A stretch of DNA of 64,000 nucleotides from Corylus avellana. Taxonomy: Eukaryota; Streptophyta; Magnoliopsida; Fagales; Betulaceae. Both the position numbers and the translations under genes were made by a program. Below are positions 34,698 through 45,537 of the stretch, in pieces (the first letter of the stretch is position 1; each line of letters opens with the position of its first letter). The stretch spans positions 5,789,207 through 5,853,206 of the forward strand of contig NC_081550.1 in assembly GCF_901000735.1 (NCBI RefSeq), written 5' to 3'. Under the pieces are notes generated by a model. The model was not told the DNA's origin. It worked only from the letters and a program-made list of their open reading frames with translations, and made no database searches.

Positions 34698-35161
34698 GGA
34701 CAAAAGATTCTGTTGACAATTTGATCAATTTAGTTCCAAGGTTCTGCAAGTTGGGAGTATAGTCATAGTTTGGATATCCAATAAGGAGAATGGGAGCTTT
34801 GTATGAAAAACATGGACAAAAGATTCTATTGACAATTTGATCATTTCAGTTCCAAGGTTCTGCAAGTTGGGAGTATAGTCATAGTTTGGACATCCAATAA
34901 GGAGAATGGGAGCTTTGTATGAAAAATATGGACAAAAGATTATGTTGACAATTTGATCATTTCAGTTCCAAGGTTCTGCAAGTTGGGAGTATAGTTATAG
35001 TTTGGACATCCAATAAGGAGAATGGGAGCTTTGTATGAAAAATATGGACAAAAGATTCTGTTGACAATTTGATCATTTCAGTTCCAAGGTTCTGCAAGTT
35101 GGGAGTATAGTCATAGTTTGGACATCCAATAAGGAGAATGGCAGCTTTGTATGAAAAATAT
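34698..35161. repeat. Tandem array, 4 x 116 bp
   Basis: Units start at 34698, 34814, 34930 and 35046, each beginning GGACAAAAGATT and ending GTATGAAAAAYAT, with only a few substitutions between them. Only one unit equivalent is present in the left arm at 13600-13720. Confidence 0.95.
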
Positions 35162-35177
35162 GGATCTACGTTACATG

Positions 35178-35303
35178 CTGTAGTTTAAGCAACGGTCAAA
35201 ATTGAATTTCTCAAAATCTCTCTTCATTTTTTCTCTCCTATTAAAAGCTTCTAAAAGTAATGCAACTTTGAGATTCAATCTTGACCGTTGCTTAAACTAC
35301 AGA
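35178..35303. repeat. Small inverted-repeat insertion
   Basis: TAGTTTAAGCAACGGTCAA at the left mirrors TTGACCGTTGCTTAAACTA at the right around an AT-rich core. Unit A has only one copy of this motif at the corresponding place. Confidence 0.65.
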
Positions 35304-35538
35304 ATATATGCTGTTATTTTATATCATATTTTGATACTCCAGATAAAGAAGTAGATGTGGATTGATGCAAAAACCTTTTGAGTTTGAATTATATATATCA
35401 CATTTCAAATTCAACGGTAATTTTAAAAGCCACATTACATTTTGGATGATTTTAGGAGGACTCTAAGAAGACTTATAGCATTACTCAATTAGGTATGTTC
35501 AACATTCTTATTTCACAGATGTTTTAGTATATATGACC

Positions 35539-35953
35539 TTTTTTTTTTTAATTTTTAATTTTTTTTTAATAAAATTCACTTCTTCATTAATCAAAATCAA
35601 GCTGAAGCAATTTGCTCTGCTTGAACAATATCACAAATATAATCGGGTATCTCATTCCTCCAAATTTGATCTATGACACTTCTAGTAGCTAACCTTGCTA
35701 ATAGATGGGCTACAACATTTATATTCCGGCGTACATGGTTAGGTTTCCAATTGGATAGAGAGTTCAAAATTAATTTTGCATCCTCTATTAATTGATGATA
35801 CCTACTCCCATTCTGCTCCTTATTTTGTAGCGCTATGATGATTATTTATGCATTTCCTTCAAGAATTACATTGTTCACTCCCATTTCTTTGCATAATTGG
35901 GCAGCATGGAGCATAACCACTGCCTCAGCAGTGGTCGGATCTAAGCATCCCAT
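35539..35953 (-). mobile_element. 3' end of a LINE with RNase H-like domain
   Basis: On the minus strand the segment starts in coding sequence (DPTTAEAVVMLHAAQLC), passes through a plant RNase H-like (RVT_3-type) domain with RRNINVVAHLLARLA, and ends in a 3' tail finishing in a poly-A tract (T-run at 35539-35570). One in-frame stop is present after LEGNA. It interrupts sequence contiguous in unit A near 15550. A 5'-truncated non-functional insertion. Confidence 0.78.
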
Positions 35954-36110
35954 GTGGCTTTGCTTGTCTTGAAATTAATTATACTTTATTCATTACTCAT
36001 GTGCCCATAGAAGAAAAACTGACACTAATCATTTATGAATTGCTAACTTTTGTGTTTGTCCCAGAGTCCTTGCATTGCACTGGCCAGGTCTAGTAAAGTT
36101 TACAATAAAC

Positions 36111-36432
36111 CCTTAAAAATGGAATAAATATATTAGTAATTAGTAATTTTTGAGATTCTTAGTAGCATTTCCATGAAGAAATGGAACATTTTAATGGGAC
36201 TCACAAGTTCCATGCATTAGTGGTAAAACATTTAATTTACTCCCAAAGACCACGGTCCCCCACCCACGCATTTTTCACCTTAATAAAGGGAATATATATG
36301 TATATATATTAAAAAACAGGACAATATTCTCGAGTAATGATATTTTTCACATTCATTTTATTATACTTATTTTATATTGACTGATGTGGTATGTTTTAAG
36401 TAACTTATTCTATTAGTTACTTAAAAAATAAA
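36111..36432. other. Non-coding DNA
   Basis: AT-rich, with a short TA-rich tract near 36290-36310. No gene or element recognised. Confidence 0.5.
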
Positions 36433-36866
36433 AGGAAAAATTTTACTCACCCTCTCAAAGTATTAGTAGTTTTACAATCATGACTTCGAAGTATCAATTT
36501 TTGTAATGTCTATATCTCAAGATTTAGCCTCTTTTAATTTCACTATATCCCTTGGGTTTGGAGTTTAGTTTAGAGTTTAATTGAACGGTAAATATGTGAA
36601 AATGCCCTTTATACTCTCGTAAAACTTATGAAAATACACACAATTAAATTATTTTAAAAAAATGAAAAAAAAAAAAACAAAACAAAAAACAAAACAAAAC
36701 AAACTTGGAACCCACATCCAGCATGAGTCAGCCAAGGAAATTTTAGTTTTAGCTTTTTTTAAAAGGCAATAGTATTTTGGGCATGTGATACCAAACTTCA
36801 CGGTCATAATTACAAAACTGTTGATACGTTGAGGGGAGGGGGTAAGTGAAGTTTTTTCTATAAAAA
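36433..36866. mobile_element. MITE related to the intron-7 element
   Basis: The ends GGAAAAATTTTACTCACCC and GGGGTAAGTGAAGTTTTTTC are inverted and resemble the termini of the element at 23412. The internal TTTTACAATCATGACTTC also has an inverted counterpart. Flanks are too AT-rich to fix a target duplication. Confidence 0.6.
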
Positions 36867-37687
36867 AAGTCCATTAAAATACGTTGGTGTGAAATAAGTG
36901 TGATAAATGGGCGTAAAGAGTAACATTACTTTATAAAAAAAAATCAATAATGGCATGAAACTTCTAGACAAAAGCGGTTTCTCATCAAGGTCGTTGGACA
37001 ATGGTTTGGGATCCAGACCAATTAGATGCTCGACTTGTTAGTAATTTAGGTAGCTAATGTGAGATGGTCTATATAAGACTCATATGTCCAAATAAATTTT
37101 GGATTGTCTAGTCACCTATTCGAATAAGTGAATTTCATATGAATTTTCTCATATTAACTGCTCAAATTATTAGCAATTCGTGTAGCTAATTATCATGAAT
37201 CTTTATCCATTGGGCAATCATCATGAGTAGAAATGTTAAAAACGTGAGGAATACTACACATACTTCCAAGTGTGTATTCCTTTATGTGGCAGTGAAAATT
37301 ACTACTGAATAAAATAACAAATTGAAGTACATGTAGCATCAAATAATATTTTTTACTGCCAAGAGAATGAACACTTAAAAAATGAGCACCAAAGGTATCG
37401 TCTTCTTCTTCTTCTCATTCTTCTTTTTCTTCTTCTTCTTCATCGCAAGCACCCAGCCCAGTGCCACTGCTTCGATGTTACAGTGCCACTGGCCACTATC
37501 GTCAACCTAGAGCCTCAACTACCCACAAATAGAGCCTCCAAAGTTAACGAAACCTCTGCTACCACCGAATGTCCACCGGCCTTCCACAACAGCAACTCAA
37601 GACCCATGGGAATACATCCCTCCTACAAACCAGAAAAACAACCATAAATTTCTTGTTGAATCTAGACCAGAAAAACGAAAATTCTAA
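36867..37687. other. Non-coding DNA with a CTT microsatellite
   Basis: It includes a (CTT)n-rich tract at about 37400-37442. Nothing else is recognised. Confidence 0.5.
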
Positions 37688-39381
37688 GGCCCCGTTTGGT
37701 TCGCGGATTAGACCCTTGGATTGGACTAGCTAACACTAGGTATAACTAATCATTTGTTTGATAACACTCTATTCCTGGGAATAGTCTATTCTCATGGGAT
37801 TACTAATCCTATACACACAGGGTTAGCTAAGCCACTAAAAAACGAGTGGCTTAGCTAATCCTTTCCTGTGGGATTAAAATTATCGTGTAAATTGCCCACA
37901 AAAACCCCACCCTTCTAGCACTCACGTCTCTCAAGGAGACTCCGCAAAACGATCTCCATCTCTTAAAGAGCAACTATCTATCTTCTCTGCACAAGGTATC
38001 TCTATCTCCCTCTCTTCTCTTCGATTTCTCTTCTTTGTTTCTTGGTTATTTCATTCTCTTTCTGTTTCTTGGATTTTTTTTTTCTTTGTAACGTTTCTCA
38101 GTTTTTTTTTTTTCTTCAGTTTTTTTTTTTTCTTTCGATTCTCTGTATCGTTTCTCTTTGATTCTGTTTAGGGTTAATTTTTTTTTTTNNNNNNNNNNNN
38201 NNNNNNNNNNNNNNNNNNNNNNNNNNNNNNNNNNNNNNNNNNNNNNNNNNNNNNNNNNNNNNNNNNNNNNNNNNNNNNNNNNNNNNNNNNNNNNNNNNNN
38301 NNNNNNNNNNNNNNNNNNNNNNNNNNNNNNNNNNNNNNNNNNNNNNNNNNNNNNNNNNNNNNNNNNNNNNNNNNNNNNNNNNNNNNNNNNNNNNNNNNNN
38401 NNNNNNNNNNNNNNNNNNNNNNNNNNNNNNNNNNNNNNNNNNNNNNNNNNNNNNNNNNNNNNNNNNNNNNNNNNNNNNNNNNNNNNNNNNNNNNNNNNNN
38501 NNNNNNNNNNNNNNNNNNNNNNNNNNNNNNNNNNNNNNNNNNNNNNNNNNNNNNNNNNNNNNNNNNNNNNNNNNNNNNNNNNNNNNNNNNNNNNNNNNNN
38601 NNNNNNNNNNNNNNNNNNNNNNNNNNNNNNNNNNNNNNNNNNNNNNNNNNNNNNNNNNNNNNNNNNNNNNNNNNNNNNNNNNNNNNNNNNNNNNNNNNNN
38701 NNNNNNNNNNNNNNNNNNNNNNNNNNNNNNNNNNNNNNNNNNNNNNNNNNNNNNNNNNNNNNNNNNNNNNNNNNNNNNNNNNNNNNNNNNNNNNNNNNNN
38801 NNNNNNNNNNNNNNNNNNNNNNNNNNNNNNNNNNNNNNNNNNNNNNNNNNNNNNNNNNNNNNNNNNNNNNNNNNNNNNNNNNNNNNNNNNNNNNNNNNNN
38901 TTTTTTATTCTGTTTCTCCATCTCTCTTTCTCTATACTTTCTCAGTTTGATTTTTAATTCAGTTATATATATATATATATACACACACGCTTGAACACAG
39001 GTTATAAATACCTGTTTTGGGGTTTTTTAGTGTGACATAACTAAAAAAAAAAAAAAAAAAGATACATACATGACATAACTAAAAAAAAAAAAATTATAGT
39101 AAAATTGTTTATGTTTCAAAAAAAAAGAAAAGAATGAAAGTCCTTAATAATATAAATTGTATTTATATTATAAGGGTATTTTAGGAAATAAGATCACAAT
39201 ACGATTCCAATCACCAACATATTGCATTGTACCAAACGAAGGAATAGTATTATGTAGTCTATTACAGCGTTACAACCAAACAAAGGAATAGGACTAGCTA
39301 ATCTATTCCCAGTGGTAGCTAATCCTAGTGGTAGCTAATCCTTTTCCAATGGACTAGACAATCCACGAACCAAACGAGGCT
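37688..39381. mobile_element. PIF/Harbinger-like element (gap inside)
   Basis: The left end GGCCCCGTTTGGTTCGCGGA mirrors the right end around TCCACGAACCAAACGAGGCT, flanked by TAA at 37685-37687 and 39382-39384. The TAA/TTA target and GGCC..GTTTGG ends fit the Tourist/PIF-Harbinger group, though other families also use GTTTGGTT ends. Subterminal GCTAATCC repeats occur at both ends. The interior is CT-rich, interrupted by a 712-N gap, and shows no transposase. Confidence 0.65.
38189..38900. other. Assembly gap, 712 N
   Basis: This gap is flanked by T-runs. Its non-round size suggests an estimated length. Confidence 0.99.
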
Positions 39382-39384
39382 TAA

Positions 39385-39412
39385 GTAATTTAAAACCACT
39401 TAATGACGGTTG
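39385..39412. mobile_element. Left part of CACTA-like relic split by the copia element
   Basis: CCACTTAATGACGGTTGAATAG here continues after the copia element at 45302 with the same subterminal motifs. Confidence 0.45.
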
Positions 39413-39417
39413 AATAG

Positions 39418-39655
39418 TGTAAAGGATAAATACTCTCATAAGATAATTTTCAGTCTTATCCCAAGAGACTCAAGATAACAAGTTGTATTTTAGATTAGGA
39501 TAAATTACATATTTCAAACTCTATAGATAGATTACATTATCTCTTATCTCAAAGAGAGTTTATATATTTGAATTGTAACGCTCCAAATTATAAATATCAT
39601 TAGTCTATGCTTGATTAAAGCAAGGTGAAAAATATTCAAATTCTTTGACTTTACA
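39418..39655 (+). repeat. 5' LTR of the copia element
   Basis: 238 bp, TGTAAAGG...CTTTACA, paired with 45064-45301. Confidence 0.95.
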
Positions 39656-39762
39656 TGGTATTAGAGCTACCAAAAGACTAACGTCAATTTTTCTCTCCTT
39701 CCGCAATTTTTTATTATACGTATTTTTTTCCCCCTCCCGTCAATACCTATTGCCCTTCATCA

Positions 39763-42700
39763 ATGGCAACCGTGCATTTTGCCTCCCGAAACCCACCTCG
39801 CCGTGGTGGCCGTGGCAACCGTAGAGGCTACTTCAACAACTCCGGCTGTGGATCCTCCCTCCGTGGATGCCATCGTGGCTCCTTTCCAAATGGTCATGGC
39901 TCCTACAACCGTGGATTCTCATCCACACGTCCTTTTTGCCAGATTTGTAATCGTCTGGGTCATGTTGCAATTGATTGCTACCAATGCGATGAAGAGCATA
40001 TCACCACCCGAGAGCCTCATCCCCTCATACAAGCCAACTTCTCCACTCCATCAGGCGGCCTAGACCAAAATAGGTACCCCGATTCCGGCGCCACCCATCA
40101 CCTCACATCCGATTTCAATAATCTCAACCACCGATCCATCAAACTTCATCAGATCTGGCCTAGTCCATATGGGTAATGGTACGAGTTTAACCATTCAAAA
40201 CACGGTTGACACCCTTCTATCCTCTTCTAATGCATCTTTTCTATTGCAAAATGTTTTACATGTTCCATCCATCACAAAAATTTTACTATATGTTTATAAA
40301 TTCACTCTTAAAACCAATACTTTCAATGAGTTTCATTCTTGGTATTTTTTTGTAAAGGAATAGGAGTCGAGGAAAATTCTTCTTCAAGGCCTAAATGATC
40401 GTGGGCTATATAAGCTCCCAGTCAAGGTCTCTCCAAGTCGTCCACCTCCATATGTCTCTCTGTCCACAATCCAGTCTCATTTATCTTCTGTGTCGCCCAA
40501 AACTGCATCTGCTCATGTTGGGGAATGCACGTCTCCACAAAATTGGCACGCACGGCTTGGGCATTCAGCTTTTCGCATTTGTTTAAATGTTTTGTCTAGA
40601 TTTAATTTACCAGTTTCTTCAAATAATCAACATTTGACATGCTCTGCTAGTCACAAGTCAAAAAGCAAACAACTTCCTTTTTCTTTGTCCTCAACACGTG
40701 TTAATCATCCTCTTGAATTGATATACACTGATGTTTAGGGATCAGCTCCTATGTTTTCCACAAATGGCAATAAATTTTATGTTTCATTTTTAGATGCTTA
40801 TAGTCGTTATACATGATTATTTCCAATATCTCACAAAAATGATGTTTACTCTATCTTTCTGAAATTCCAAAAAATATGTTGAATGGCATTTTAACTCAAA
40901 AATAAAAACCATTCAATCTGATTTGGGAGGCGAATATCTCTCCCTCAACAAAATTCTCACAAATTTGGGTATTTCTTATTGTCTCTCTTGTCCACACACA
41001 CACCAACAAAATGGTGCTATGAAGCGCAAACACCGTCACATAGTCAAAACTGGATTAGCTCTACTCTCTCATGCTTATGTTCCACTTAAATATTGGGAAC
41101 AAGCTTTTCAAACTGCATGTTATCTCATAAATCGCATGCCCACACCTCTTCTGAAAAATTCATCTCCTTATGAAATTTTATTCAAAGATTCTCCGGATTA
41201 CACACTTTGACGTATTTTTGGGTGTGCTTGTTGGCCAAATCTTCGTCCATATAATTCTCATAAACTGCAACCTCGATCTGTGCAGTGTATTTTTTTGGAT
41301 TATAGTATACGTCATAAGAGTTATCAGTGTCTCAATCTCAAAATTGGTCGTCTTTACATATCCAGAGATGTTGTTTTCAAAGAAAACATATTTCCCCTCC
41401 AAACTCCTTTATCCATTGAAACACAAAATCCTTCAGATAATACCCATATCTACCCAACAAATCTTATTGTTATCCAACAACCTCAATCTCCTATGTCTGA
41501 CACCTACCCTTATGCAATACCCCTCAAATCTAGAATCCCACCCATACACGGCAATACCCTTGCAGTTAGAATCCCACCCGTACAAGGTAATAATCCTCCA
41601 GCTATAGTCCCACTCCCACCTACACACGACAATAACCCCTCAACTAGAGTCCAAACCGTGTGCCCATCCATTCCTCTCTCCACCTAACTCGTGACTTATC
41701 CTTCTGCACAGCCCACGCCACAAACTACACCAACTCATGTGCCCAATATTCTCTCCTCAACAAATCCCACGTCTCACGTGCCGTTGTCCCCTGCTCAACA
41801 ACCCCTCCATCACATGTCTTCATCCTTTTCTCCAATTGCCGAAACTAACCCAAATATCTCTATACCAGTCGTACTAGTAAATAACCATCCCATGCTCACA
41901 CGAGCAAAAAATAATATTACCAAACTAAAGCCCTTCTCTGATGGTTCCACAAGATCCTCATTCCCACATGCTCTCATAGCTGACAGTGCTCTCAATGTAG
42001 GGGTGTCAATACGGTTACGGTTAGCAGTTATTGGCAATAACTGCTAACCGTAACCGCCTTAGCGGTTAGTAGATTTCATTAACCGCAACTGCTAACCGCT
42101 AAGCGATTAGCGGTTAGCTACTAACCGCCGGTTAGCAGTTAGTGAAATAGGTAACCGCCCGCTAACCGCTTTTTCAAAATTTGTCTTTTTTTTTTGCTTT
42201 TTTTACTACAGTAGCATTTTTCACCCTCATTTTTTTTTGGTTGTATTTTTAGTGTCTTCTTAGGCCTAATTGCTATAGAAAGAGCCCGTATTGAAAAATA
42301 AAAAATATTTGACCCCAAATTTACATTTACTTGTACTTTCTTTTTTTTTTTTTAATTTTTTATATTAAATCATAACCAGTTAACTTTAAAAACACACACA
42401 CACACACACAACATGTAAAATAAAAAATAAAAAAAAATCAACACAATATTTAAAAAAGGTTCAACACAATATATAAAAGAAGTTCAAATAAAACATATGA
42501 TATATATGATTATATGTCATATTATATATGATTATATGTATTATTTATTATTATATAATCATATGATTTAATGATCAATTCATCATGTGATATAATCATA
42601 TCAATTATAGTGATAACATTACTAAAATTAGAATGATAATATATTAATACTTCAATTGTGTTTATAAGTAACACATTGTTTAATACTTAGTTTGATATTA

Positions 42701-45124
42701 TACGAATCACATTATCATTGTACATTAATATAGCATACATGCTGTTATTTTAATAACAGCATGTAAGCCGGATCCTAAAATTATGGGAGAGAGATTTAAG
42801 ACAATTAAGTGGAGATAGAGGGAGAGAGAGAGAGAGACAAAAAACGGTTGAAACACAAATTATGGGAGAGTGAGAGTTAGCATAATTAATTAAATGTCTT
42901 AAACCATAGAATTAGTTTAAGACATTTAAGTTGAGATAGAGGGAGAGAGAGAGAGAGAGACGTGGGAGATGGAGTTAGGAGGACACGTGTCGCAATTCTA
43001 AGCATTCCTTACGTCAAAACTCCGCTTTTATATATATATATATATATGATAACATATATAGATTTATAAATTTATAATATACATTGAAACTAAGTTTCTA
43101 GATACTTAATTGTTGTATTAGTATAAATTAGTATACTTATGAGTTATGTCATATTATATATGTATAATTTGTTATTATATAATCAAATGATTTAATAATC
43201 AATTGATCATGTGATATAATCATATAAATTATAGTGATAATATATTAATACGCAAATTATGATTTAATTATCTAAAAAAAAAAAAAAAAAATTAATTTAA
43301 TGATCAAGTGATTATGTTATATGTACAAATATTATTAAAATTATAATTATAAAAAATATTATATAAAAAGGCAGTGACGGTTAGTAAACCAAATAACCTC
43401 TAACCGCTAACCGCTAGGCGGTTATAGCGGTTAATATGGTTAAGCGGTTAACGGTTATAATGGTTAGCGGTTAGCAGGCGGTTTCTAACCGCCCGCATTG
43501 ACACCCCTATCTGAATGTTATAGAACCCACATGCTATACACAAGCCTCCATGGATCCTCACTGGAAAACGGCTATGAATTCTGAGTTTAATGTACTCTTA
43601 CAAAATAATACTTGGTGTTTAGTTCCTGTTTCTACAGCCAAGAATTTAGTTAGATGCAAATGGGTATTTCGTATAAAAAGGAAGGCGGATGGTTCAGTTG
43701 ATCGCTACAAGGCATGATTAGTGGCAAAAGGATTTCACCAACAAGATGGAATCGACTACTTAGAGACCTACAACCTGGTAATTAAACTAACAACGATATG
43801 TTTGGTATTGTCTATTGCAATTTCATTTGGTTGGTCACTTAGGCAAATTAATATTCAAAATGCCTTTCTACATGATAATTTATCTGAGGAAGTTTGCATG
43901 TCATAACCCCTGGTTATGCCCACCCTCAGTTTCCCAACCATGTTTGTCGTCTTAAGAAAACCCTTTATTGTCTCAAACAGGCACCACGGGCTTGGTTCTC
44001 CAGATTGAGCAATAAATTACTAGAGTTTGGTTTTAGGGCTTCAAAATCAGATACCTTTTGTTCATATATAAATCTGCTGCTTGTACTATATATGTTCTTA
44101 TATATGTTGACGACATAATTATCACAAGCTCAGTTGCATCAAAAATTGATAATTTACTCCATAGCATGGCATCTGAGTTTGCAGTAAATGATTTAGGTGA
44201 GTTAAATTTTTTTCTTGGCATTGAGGTCTCACGGCTACCAGATGGTGTTCATCTCTCTCAGCATCATTATATACTAGACATTATACAGAGTACAAAAATG
44301 GCTGATGCAAAACCTGTTTGCACTCCGATGTCTACTTCAATTATTTTATCTGCATTTGATGGTGAGGTATTTTCGGATCCCACCCTCTACCGAAGTACGA
44401 TTGGTGCCCTACAATATCTGTTTATCACTCGACACGACATAGCTTTTACAATGAATAGATTGTCACAGTTCATGCACAAACGTTTATTACCTCACTGGCA
44501 GGCTACAAAAAGGTTACTGAGACATTTAAAGAAAACTATTCATCTTGGTTTAAAAATTCGGCAATCCACAACCAATAAATTGCAAGCATTCATTGATGCT
44601 GACTGGGCTGGGTGTCAAGATGACCGTCGGTCTACAGGGGGGATTGCGTTTTTCTAAGAAAAAATCTTGTTTCATGGAGTTCTAAAAAGCAAACAACAGT
44701 GGCTCGGTCAAGTACAGAAGCTGAATACAAGGCACTAGCAAACACAGCAGCAGAATTATCATGGTTAAAATCTCTTTTATGCGAACTAGGGATCCCTGTC
44801 TCCCATCTTCCAGCCTTGTGGTGTAACAACATAGGCGCCAAGTATCTCTCATCCAATCCTGTTTTTCATGCTCGAACCAAACATGTGGAGATCGACTTTT
44901 ATTTTGTTAGGGATATGGTAGCTTCAAAATCTCTAGACATTCAGTTTATCTCATCCAAAGACCAAGTTGTAGATATCTTTACCAAGCCTTTATCTTCAAT
45001 CCGGTTTTCAAATCTACGAGACAAGCTCAAAGTTGTTACACCCCCATTGAGCTTGAGGGGGAGTGTAAAGGATAAATACTCTCATAAGATAATTTTCAGT
45101 CTTATCCCAACAGACTCAAGATAA
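39763..45124 (+). pseudogene. Copia gag-pol, degenerate and split by hAT
   Basis: The reading starts in an arginine/glycine-rich gag tail with a zinc knuckle CQICNRLGHVAIDC, then a protease DSGATHH motif (about 40081). The integrase has HARLGH and a DLGGEY segment near 40920; a hydrophobic connection follows to about 41400. The reverse transcriptase begins near 43552 with WVFRIK and has YVDD at about 44106; RNase H follows, with DADWAGC near 44594 and STEAEY near 44710, ending at 45124. Multiple stops and frameshifts (for example 40736, 40816, 41208, 43715, 43904) and the hAT insertion at 41998 disrupt it. The N-terminal gag domain is absent. Confidence 0.87.
41998..43509. mobile_element. Non-autonomous hAT element nested in the copia element
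   Basis: A 1,512-bp element with terminal inverted repeats TAGGGGTGTCAAT and ATTGACACCCCTA and many subterminal GGTTAGCGGTTA repeats in both orientations. The flanks TCTCAATG (41990-41997) and TCTGAATG (43510-43517) match at 7 of 8, the 8-bp duplication of hAT. No transposase frame. The interior is AT-rich with a (CA)n tract near 42390 and TA/GA microsatellites. Confidence 0.88.
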
Positions 45125-45301
45125 CAAGCTGTATTTTAGATTATGATAAATTACATATTTGAAACTCTATAGATAGATTACATTATCTCTTATCTCAAAG
45201 AGAGTTTATATATTTGAATTGTAACGCTTTAGATTATAAATATCATTAGCCTATGCTTGATTAAAGTAAGGTAGAAAATATTCAAATTATCTGACTTTAC
45301 A
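45064..45301 (+). repeat. 3' LTR of the copia element
   Basis: 238 bp, same ends as the 5' LTR, followed by the AATAG target duplication. Confidence 0.95.
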
Positions 45302-45537
45302 AATAGTGAACACTATTCAACTGTCATTAATTAATGACGATTTATTGTTCAACCACTTAATGATGGTTGAATGGATTACTGTTCAACCATCACCAATTAA
45401 TGACGATTGAATAGTGAACACTTTTTAGTAGTCATTAATTAATGATGATTTACTGTTCAACTGACGCTATTAAAAAATAGTGTTGGTTGAACTTTAAAAT
45501 GACCTTTTTTAGTGATTTTTTTTTTTTTTTTTTTTGT
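45302..45537. mobile_element. CACTA-like relic, right end
   Basis: Repeated TCATTAATTAATGA palindromes and GGTTGAAT/ATTCAACC motifs end in a T-run plus GTAGTG, the complement of a CACTAC terminus. Partner of 15731-15884. Confidence 0.5.

Larger units (their letters stand above)
34171..35470. mobile_element. Diverged single-arm copy of the foldback element
   Basis: From about 34445 it matches the right arm of 13303-15466 (TTAATCTTGTGTTTTGCAAAC onward), including the unidentified ~80-codon frame at 34507-34749 on the minus strand. The left arm is missing; the adjacent 34171-34440 is GC-rich spacer with a strong hairpin. The arm contains the 116-bp tandem array. Confidence 0.6.
39418..45301 (+). 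mobile_element. Ty1/copia LTR retrotransposon with nested hAT element
   Basis: The element is 5,884 bp with two 238-bp LTRs and a 5-bp target duplication AATAG at 39413-39417 and 45302-45306. A tRNA-Met-type primer site TGGTATTAGAGC lies at 39656-39667 and a polypurine tract TTGAGGGGGAG at about 45053-45063. Domain order protease, integrase, reverse transcriptase, RNase H is diagnostic of copia. Without the 1.5-kb hAT insertion it would be about 4.36 kb, slightly short because the gag N-terminal half is missing. About 13 LTR differences by hand count (~5.5%) make it older than the Tat insertion if rates are equal. Confidence 0.93.

Noticed and set aside
39763..40176. Host glycine-rich zinc-knuckle RNA-binding protein
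   Set aside because: The knuckle is followed directly by a copia protease motif and the frame lies between copia LTRs, so it is gag.
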